Positions 24,331 to 29,171 of a stretch of DNA of 29,171 nt are shown here, in pieces. Each line of letters opens with the position of its first letter. The first letter of the stretch is position 1. The position numbers and the translations under genes were made by a program. This DNA is from Paracoccaceae bacterium (lineage in GTDB: Bacteria; Pseudomonadota; Alphaproteobacteria; Rhodobacterales; Rhodobacteraceae), in contig JABSSB010000028.1 of the NCBI GenBank assembly GCA_013214715.1, forward strand, positions 1 to 29,171. Direction: 5' to 3'. Below the pieces are notes generated by a model. The model did not search any database. It saw nothing but the letters and a program-made list of their open reading frames with translations, and was not told the DNA's origin.

Positions 24331-24917
24331 GCTTTCTTCTGGGTCTGACTGGCTCCATCGGCATGGGCAAAAGCAGCACGGCCCGTCTTTTTGCCGATCA
24401 GGGCTGCGCGGTGTGGGATGCCGATGCAGCTGTGCACCGTTTGTATTCGAAAGAGGGTGCAGCCGTGGGGCCGATCTCTGCTGTGTTTCCCAATGCGTTG
24501 GAGCATGACGGTATCAATCGCGACCGGTTGAAAGAGATCATCGGACAAGATCCTACAGCGCTAAAACGAATCGAAAAAATCGTGCATCCGTTGGTGGTGC
24601 AAGATCGGGTCAGTTTTATCGCACGGGACAGTTCCGATATTCTGGTCTTCGACATTCCTCTTCTGTTTGAAACGGGGGGCGATGCGGGGATGGATGCCGT
24701 GGCTGTCACCAGTATCGATGCTGACACACAAAAAGCCCGCGTTATGGCCCGTGGCACGATGACGGAAGCCCAGTTTGAGCATATTCTGGCAAAACAAACC
24801 CCCGATGCAGACAAGCGCGCGCGCGCCGATTACATCATTGAAACTGATACGCCTGAACACGCGGCGGAGCAGGTGGCGGCGATCATTGCAGACATAAAGG
24901 CCAAAACTGATGCGTGA
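24327..24917 (+). CDS. coaE: Dephospho-CoA kinase
   Basis: CoaE phosphorylates dephospho-CoA at the ribose 3' position, the last step of coenzyme A synthesis. The 196 residues begin with the Walker A GLTGSIGMGKSS, then WDADAAVHRLY with the conserved Asp, and FDIPLLFETGGDAGMDAV, typical of the family. The ATG overlaps the end of aroE by four bases and the 3' end overlaps dnaQ by eight. Intact. Confidence 0.96.
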   Translation: MSFLLGLTGSIGMGKSSTARLFADQGCAVWDADAAVHRLYSKEGAAVGPISAVFPNALEHDGINRDRLKEIIGQDPTALKRIEKIVHPLVVQDRVSFIARDSSDILVFDIPLLFETGGDAGMDAVAVTSIDADTQKARVMARGTMTEAQFEHILAKQTPDADKRARADYIIETDTPEHAAEQVAAIIADIKAKTDA

Positions 24918-25602
24918 AATCGTGATGGATACGGAAACCACCGGCCTTGATCCGGAGTCCGGCGATCGCATCGTCGAAATCGGGGCGGTGGAACTGATGA
25001 ACCACGTTGCGACCGGCCGTACGTTTCATGAATATATCAATCCCATGCGGACCATGCCGGCCGAAGCTTTTGCGGTGCACGGATTGGGGGATGAATTCCT
25101 TTCCGACAAGCCGACATTTGACAAGGTCGCGCAGCCGTTTCTTGATTTTGTTGGGGATGCCAAGCTCGTCATTCACAATGCGGCCTTCGATATGAAGTTT
25201 TTGAACGCTGAACTGCGTTGGCTTAACATGCGGCAATTGCCGATGGATCAGGCGATAGACACGCTGGCGATGGCCCGATCACGTTTTGCCGGGGCGCAGA
25301 ATACATTGGATGCGCTATGCCGTCGCTTTGGCATCGACAATTCGGCACGCACGCTGCACGGAGCTTTGCTCGATAGTGAAATCCTGGCCGAGGTTTATCT
25401 GGAGCTGATAGGTGGGCGCCAGCCCGGCCTTGTGTTGGATGCGGCAAACTCCGCTGGGGCAATGCAGTCAGCAGCAACGGAGTGGCGACCACAACCGCGC
25501 GCGGTTCCACTTCAGCCCCGGATCACAGAGGCCGAGAAAACGGCGCATGATGGTTTTGTAGAAAAACTGGGCGACAACGCGCTATGGACGCGCACCGGTT
25601 AG
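24910..25602 (+). CDS. dnaQ: DNA polymerase III epsilon subunit (3'-5' proofreading exonuclease)
   Basis: DnaQ proofreads for the replicative polymerase. The 230 residues have the DEDDh exonuclease motifs: Exo I DTETTG at residues 7-12, Exo II HNAAFDMKF and Exo III with HGALLDSEIL, where the His and Asp are conserved. The C-terminal part (about 180-230) is the polymerase-binding tail. The start overlaps coaE. It ends the coupled run maf-aroE-coaE-dnaQ and converges on secB after 22 bases, with no obvious terminator in the gap. Confidence 0.96.
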   Translation: MREIVMDTETTGLDPESGDRIVEIGAVELMNHVATGRTFHEYINPMRTMPAEAFAVHGLGDEFLSDKPTFDKVAQPFLDFVGDAKLVIHNAAFDMKFLNAELRWLNMRQLPMDQAIDTLAMARSRFAGAQNTLDALCRRFGIDNSARTLHGALLDSEILAEVYLELIGGRQPGLVLDAANSAGAMQSAATEWRPQPRAVPLQPRITEAEKTAHDGFVEKLGDNALWTRTG

Positions 25603-25624
25603 CGCGCGTCCAGATTTGCCGTGA

Positions 25625-26128
25625 TCAGGCCTGGCCTGCGGGCGCTTCGGTTGCCGCTGCAGCCTGCTGACGTCGGGCAAGCTCATTGCGGTAGATCGCC
25701 AGGAAATCGATATTGTCCAGGTTCAGCGGCGGGAAGCCGCCATCGCGGGTCACGTCGCTGACAATCCGGCGTAGGAAGGGGAACAACATGCGCGGGCATT
25801 CGATCATAAGGAACGGATGCATCTGTTCGTCCGGCACGTTTTCGATGTGGAAGACGCCGCCATATTCAATCTCGAACAGGAACAGCATGGCCTCGCCATC
25901 CTTTTCCTTGCTCTCAATGGTGAGCTTTACGATCACCTCATACTGGTTTTCCGTCGTGCGCTTTTTCGCGTCCAGATTGACCTGAACATTCACGTCCGGC
26001 TGGGCATTGGCATTGGTCCCTTTTTGCGCCAGCACGTTTTCAAAGGACATGTCCCGCACATATTGCGCCAGAATGCGCATCTGCGGGGTCTGCGGGGTCG
26101 CGGTCGGGGCCGCACCATTTTCGGACAT
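25625..26128 (-). CDS. secB: Protein-export chaperone SecB
   Basis: SecB keeps preproteins unfolded and hands them to SecA. The 167 residues include the family segments RILAQYVRDMSFENVLAQK, NQYEVIVKLTIES, FLFEIEYGGVF, IECPRMLFPFLRRIVSDVTR and GGFPPLNLDNIDF. An Ala/Gln-rich tail ends the protein. It is on the minus strand against the main run, and is adjacent to fxsA on the same strand after a 71-base gap. Association with dnaQ near the origin is common in alphaproteobacteria, in my recollection. Confidence 0.96.
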   Translation of the reverse strand: MSENGAAPTATPQTPQMRILAQYVRDMSFENVLAQKGTNANAQPDVNVQVNLDAKKRTTENQYEVIVKLTIESKEKDGEAMLFLFEIEYGGVFHIENVPDEQMHPFLMIECPRMLFPFLRRIVSDVTRDGGFPPLNLDNIDFLAIYRNELARRQQAAAATEAPAGQA

Positions 26129-26199
26129 TCGAAAGCTCCAATAGGCAAATTTGACCCTTGCTTACCAGCCCATTTGCCAAGTCTCAATGCCGCAAGGGG
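26129..26199 (-). other. Gap between fxsA and secB
   Basis: 71 bases separate the fxsA stop from the secB ATG on the minus strand. No hairpin or promoter was recognised, so whether secB has its own promoter is open. Confidence 0.3.
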
Positions 26200-26697
26200 T
26201 CAGTCGCGCCTGTCATCCACCCAGCCAGATGGTCCGTTGCGCGGTTTTGCGGAAACCTCTTCCCATTCGCCGTCGATAATGTCCCCATCATCCGGTCGAC
26301 GTCGGGTCTGGGTATGGGCCTGAAACCCCGCGCCAGTCTGAAAGCTTTGTACTTTTACACGCTTTGACAGCCGCACAATCAGCCAGTTGCGAATGCCCGG
26401 CACCAACAAAGCAAATCCCACGGCATCGGTGAAAAACCCTGGTGTCAACAGAAGGACGCCCGAAATCAGGATCATCGCGCCATGGGCCAACGGCTCGGAC
26501 GGGTTCTCCAAACGCTCAAAGCTTTGTTGCAGTTTTCCCAAGGTCATCAGACCCTGATTGCGCACAAGAGATGTGCCAAGCATTGCGGTCAGCACCACAA
26601 TCAGCAGGGTTGGCCACAGGCCGATCAACCCGCCAACCTGAATAAACAGGGCGATTTCTATGATCGGAACCAGCAAAAATGCCAGAAAGAGATACAT
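26200..26697 (-). CDS. fxsA: FxsA family membrane protein
   Basis: FxsA is an inner-membrane protein; E. coli FxsA overproduction relieves F-plasmid exclusion of phage T7. The 165 residues have an N-terminal hydrophobic helix (MYLFLAFLLVPIIEIALFIQ, 20 residues), a second at about 23-45 and further hydrophobic stretches around GVLLLTPGFFTDAVGFALL, the conserved FxsA motif. The C-terminal part (about 120-165) is polar and presumably cytoplasmic. The physiological function is not known to me. It is divergent from the Tim44-like gene. Confidence 0.92.
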   Translation of the reverse strand: MYLFLAFLLVPIIEIALFIQVGGLIGLWPTLLIVVLTAMLGTSLVRNQGLMTLGKLQQSFERLENPSEPLAHGAMILISGVLLLTPGFFTDAVGFALLVPGIRNWLIVRLSKRVKVQSFQTGAGFQAHTQTRRRPDDGDIIDGEWEEVSAKPRNGPSGWVDDRRD

Positions 26698-26831
26698 CAG
26701 GACTCCATGACAACATCAGCATTGGTGGGCGCAGCGGTAGACTTGCCTGCATCCCTCCCCTACATAAGTTCCAACCGGGCGCGTTGAAAGACCTTTGCGT
26801 CGCCCCGAGATTAGACCCGAAAGGTTTCCGG
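26698..26831. promoter_or_regulatory. Divergent region between fxsA and the Tim44-like gene
   Basis: 134 bases that should hold promoters for both directions. The Tim44-like gene has AAAGG at 26820-26824 before its ATG. No defined -35/-10 pair was identified. Confidence 0.3.
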
Positions 26832-27491
26832 ATGGAATCGTCCATGCTTCAGCTCCTCGTTCTCCTTGGGATTGCCGTGTTTCTTGTGCTGCGGCTGCGC
26901 AATGTTCTTGGCACCCGTGAAGGTTTTGAAAAACCACCCGTGCCGATGCCGTCGCAACGCAGTGATGTGCAGCGTGACTTCGAAGTGATCGAAGGCGGCC
27001 CGGATCGTGACATCACAGACCATGTCGAAGAAGGCAGCCCGCAGGCCGATGCTCTGGCCCGGATGAAGGGGGTTGAGCCGAGCTTTGGCGTCTCTGACTT
27101 CCTCCAAGGTGCGCGCGGAGCCTATGAGATGATCGTGATGGGTTTCGAACGGGGTGATCTGGACGATATCAAGCCGTTTCTGGCTGAAGATGTTTATGAT
27201 GCCTTTGTGGATGCCGTTGCGGCGCGCGAAGATCAGGGGTTGAAGACCGAAGCGGAATTCATCGGTGTCCGCGAAACCCGCATTGCCGATGTCAGTTATG
27301 ACGAAGACTTGCGCTTTGCTGAGGTGACCGTGCGCTTTGTCGGCGAGTTGACGCGCGTAGTGCGCAATGCCGACGGCACTATTGTGGATGGCGATCCTCA
27401 TGCGGTGAAAAAGCAAAAGGATAGCTGGACCTTTGCGCGCACGATGGGCAATGACGACCCGAACTGGATCTTGGTGGCCACCGGCGTATGA
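26832..27491 (+). CDS. Tim44-like domain protein, membrane-anchored
   Basis: A 219-residue protein with one N-terminal membrane segment (MLQLLVLLGIAVFLVLRLR, from residue 5), a proline/acidic linker to about residue 85, and a C-terminal Tim44/Tim44-like domain (about 85-219) with FLQGARGAYEMIVMGFERGDLDDIKPFL (in pieces: FLQGARGAYEMIVMGF, ERGDLDDIKPFL) and WTFARTMGNDDPNWIL. Bacterial homologues have been linked to membrane protein integration and are called TimA. The ATG at 26832 has an AAAGG site; the frame from 26679 adds unconserved sequence. The stop overlaps the mltA start by four bases. Confidence 0.9.
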   Translation: MESSMLQLLVLLGIAVFLVLRLRNVLGTREGFEKPPVPMPSQRSDVQRDFEVIEGGPDRDITDHVEEGSPQADALARMKGVEPSFGVSDFLQGARGAYEMIVMGFERGDLDDIKPFLAEDVYDAFVDAVAAREDQGLKTEAEFIGVRETRIADVSYDEDLRFAEVTVRFVGELTRVVRNADGTIVDGDPHAVKKQKDSWTFARTMGNDDPNWILVATGV

Positions 27492-28537
27492 TTCATAGGC
27501 TGCTTGCAGCAGGGGTGGCAATGGCAGTTATGGCCGGATCAGGCGCGGCGGATGATGACCAGATCACGCGCCGCGTTTTGTCATTTTCGGATTTGGATGG
27601 CTGGGCGCAGGACGATCATGGCGCCGCGCTGGAAGCATTTCAAAGCACGTGCGATCTGATGGATGGCCCCGACTGGCGGGCCATTTGTGCTTTGGCACAA
27701 ACGCAGAAACCACATCAGGCGCGGCAATTCTTTGAACTGCTGTTCCGTCCCGTTCTGATCGACACTGGCGCCCCGGCGCTTTTCACAGGCTATTTTGAAC
27801 CCGAACTCGACGGCTCGCGCACCCGCAGCGCCCGGTTTCAATACCCATTGTATCGCCGCCCGCCCGAAGCCAGCGGCACTTGGAAAACGCGGCGCGAGAT
27901 CATGACATCCCCCGCCATGGAAGGCCGTGGGTTAGAGCTGGTCTGGGTCGATGATCCGGTCGAAAAATTCTTTCTTCAGGTGCAGGGGTCTGGCCGCATC
28001 CGCCTGGCAGAAGGCGGAGCCATGCGCGTGGGCTATGGCGGGAATAATGGTCACGGGTATAAATCCATCGGGGCGGAATTGGTCCGGCGCGGGGTTTACA
28101 CTCAGCACCAGGTCAGTGCGGCGGTGATCCAGAACTGGGTGCGCCGCAACCCGATCGACGGGCAGGATCTGCTGTTTCACAACCCTTCTTACGTGTTTTT
28201 CCGCGAAGTGACGGGTTTGTCCCCGGATAAAGGTCCGCTGGGCGCGATGATCCGTTCGGTCACGCCGATGCGCAGTGTGGCCGTTGATCCGGCCTATGTG
28301 CCGCTTGGCGCGCCGATCTGGCTGGAAAAGGATGGGGCGAACCCGCTGCGACGGCTGATGGTGGCACAGGATACAGGATCGGCCATCAAAGGGGCGCAGC
28401 GCGCGGATGTGTTTTTTGGCACAGGCTCTGACGCCGGCGCGGCCGCGGGTCGCTTGAAAGACCCCGGACGTATGCTGGTTCTGATGCCGATCCAACGCGC
28501 CTATGCGATGGAAACACCGCGAGGGTCGGCGGGATGA
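27488..28537 (+). CDS. mltA: Membrane-bound lytic murein transglycosylase A (MltA)
   Basis: MltA cleaves the peptidoglycan glycan backbone to form 1,6-anhydro products. The 349 residues start with a signal-like stretch (LLAAGVAMAVMAGSGAA), without an obvious lipobox cysteine. The MltA domain follows with GYFEPELDGSR, YPLYRRPPE and FFLQVQGSGRI, then the 3D domain with AQDTGSAIKGAQRADVFFG, which carries the catalytic Asp. It should act in the periplasm. It is coupled to the Tim44-like and Smr genes by ATGA overlaps. Confidence 0.94.
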   Translation: MIHRLLAAGVAMAVMAGSGAADDDQITRRVLSFSDLDGWAQDDHGAALEAFQSTCDLMDGPDWRAICALAQTQKPHQARQFFELLFRPVLIDTGAPALFTGYFEPELDGSRTRSARFQYPLYRRPPEASGTWKTRREIMTSPAMEGRGLELVWVDDPVEKFFLQVQGSGRIRLAEGGAMRVGYGGNNGHGYKSIGAELVRRGVYTQHQVSAAVIQNWVRRNPIDGQDLLFHNPSYVFFREVTGLSPDKGPLGAMIRSVTPMRSVAVDPAYVPLGAPIWLEKDGANPLRRLMVAQDTGSAIKGAQRADVFFGTGSDAGAAAGRLKDPGRMLVLMPIQRAYAMETPRGSAG

Positions 28538-29160
28538 AACGCCATCGCCCGCGCGGGCTTAGCAAAGATGATCGCGCTGTCTGGGATCAGGTGGCGCGCA
28601 GTGTCACTCCGTTGGAAGCGGCCCGTCCGATTGCCAAAGCGGAAGACGCGCCAAAGCCCATGTCTGATCCCAGCCCGGCCAAATCCGCTGACCTTCCCGT
28701 GCCGCAACCGGCGCCCGCCTTGCTGCGCGAGTTTACGATTGGCGGCAAAGCCACAGCGCGGCCGGACCGGCATCGGTTTGCGCCCAAGGTCGAACAGGAT
28801 GTGGCATCCGCCCCGCTTGCCATGGATGCGCGCAAGCACAAACGGATGGTGCGTGGCAAGGAAGCGCCTGAAGCGCGCATAGATTTGCACGGCATGACGC
28901 TTTCTCAGGCTCAGCCCGCTTTGGTGGATTTTCTGCTAACCGCCCATGCGCGTGGCCTGCGTCTGGTGTTGGTGATCACTGGTAAAGGGCGCAAAGCCGA
29001 CAGTGACGGCCCGATCCCCGTCCCCCAGGGCGTGCTGCGCAATCAGGTGCCGCGCTGGCTGACGCAGGCACCGCTACGGGCTATGGTTTTGCAAGTGCGT
29101 GGTGCCCATCAAAGCCATGGCGGTGGCGGGGCCTATTACGTTTATCTCAAACGGCGCTAG
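28534..29160 (+). CDS. Smr domain protein
   Basis: A 208-residue protein. The N-terminal half (about 1-105) is polar, proline-rich and probably disordered. The C-terminal half is an Smr domain (as in the MutS2 C-terminus), with IDLHGMTLSQAQPAL, LVLVITGKGR and a final GGGGAYYVYLKR. Smr domains often have nuclease or nucleic acid binding activity, but the role here is unknown. The ATG overlaps the mltA stop by four bases. The set Tim44-like, mltA, smr occurs in this order in other alphaproteobacteria, in my recollection. Confidence 0.92.
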   Translation: MKRHRPRGLSKDDRAVWDQVARSVTPLEAARPIAKAEDAPKPMSDPSPAKSADLPVPQPAPALLREFTIGGKATARPDRHRFAPKVEQDVASAPLAMDARKHKRMVRGKEAPEARIDLHGMTLSQAQPALVDFLLTAHARGLRLVLVITGKGRKADSDGPIPVPQGVLRNQVPRWLTQAPLRAMVLQVRGAHQSHGGGGAYYVYLKRR

Positions 29161-29171
29161 GTTCCAAAGCG

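Noticed and set aside
1..29171. CRISPR arrays, tRNA/rRNA genes, insertion sequences, prophage
   Set aside because: No spaced repeats, cloverleaf-like sequence, transposase or phage gene was found by reading.

Overview
The window looks like a chromosomal segment from an alphaproteobacterium of the Rhodobacteraceae (Roseobacter group). The support is moderately high GC, alphaproteobacterial protein sequences (MutS, Rho, MnmG, HemJ) and the gene order hemJ-rho-mnmE-mnmG-rsmG-parA-parB. No tRNA, rRNA, insertion sequence, prophage or CRISPR array was seen. Nearly every gene is housekeeping.

Left part (1-15164): a cut-off membrane protein on the minus strand; argG translationally coupled to a DUF1810 gene; a small SCP2-domain protein; an exported MsrA; a coupled class IV aminotransferase and sulfotransferase-like pair; a minus-strand maeB-ribokinase pair; mutS; the minus-strand hrcA-grpE heat-shock pair behind a possible sigma-32 promoter; and the coupled plus-strand run rph-rdgB-hemW.

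Centre (15161-22902): a leftward block hemJ, rho, mnmE, mnmG, rsmG, parA, parB. Two perfect 16-bp parS sites lie inside coding sequence, one spanning the mnmG start codon and one in early rsmG codons. The 407-bp gap between hemJ and maf is AT-rich, has three perfect DnaA boxes and short repeats, and divides leftward from rightward genes. It is very probably the chromosomal replication origin, with the ParABS segregation locus 3 to 7 kb away.

Right part (22903-29171): the rightward coupled run maf-aroE-coaE-dnaQ, then secB and fxsA on the minus strand, then a coupled run of a Tim44-like protein, MltA and an Smr-domain protein. aroE is split by a frameshift that fits loss of one CG unit from a CG-dinucleotide tract.

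Most notable observations: the origin architecture, including a DnaA box touching the maf start codon; parS sites that dictate protein sequence; the aroE frameshift; a composite repeat with a GC hairpin at two convergent gene junctions; and the aminotransferase/sulfotransferase pair, which I recall being fused in plants. I do not see an unmistakably new multi-gene system.
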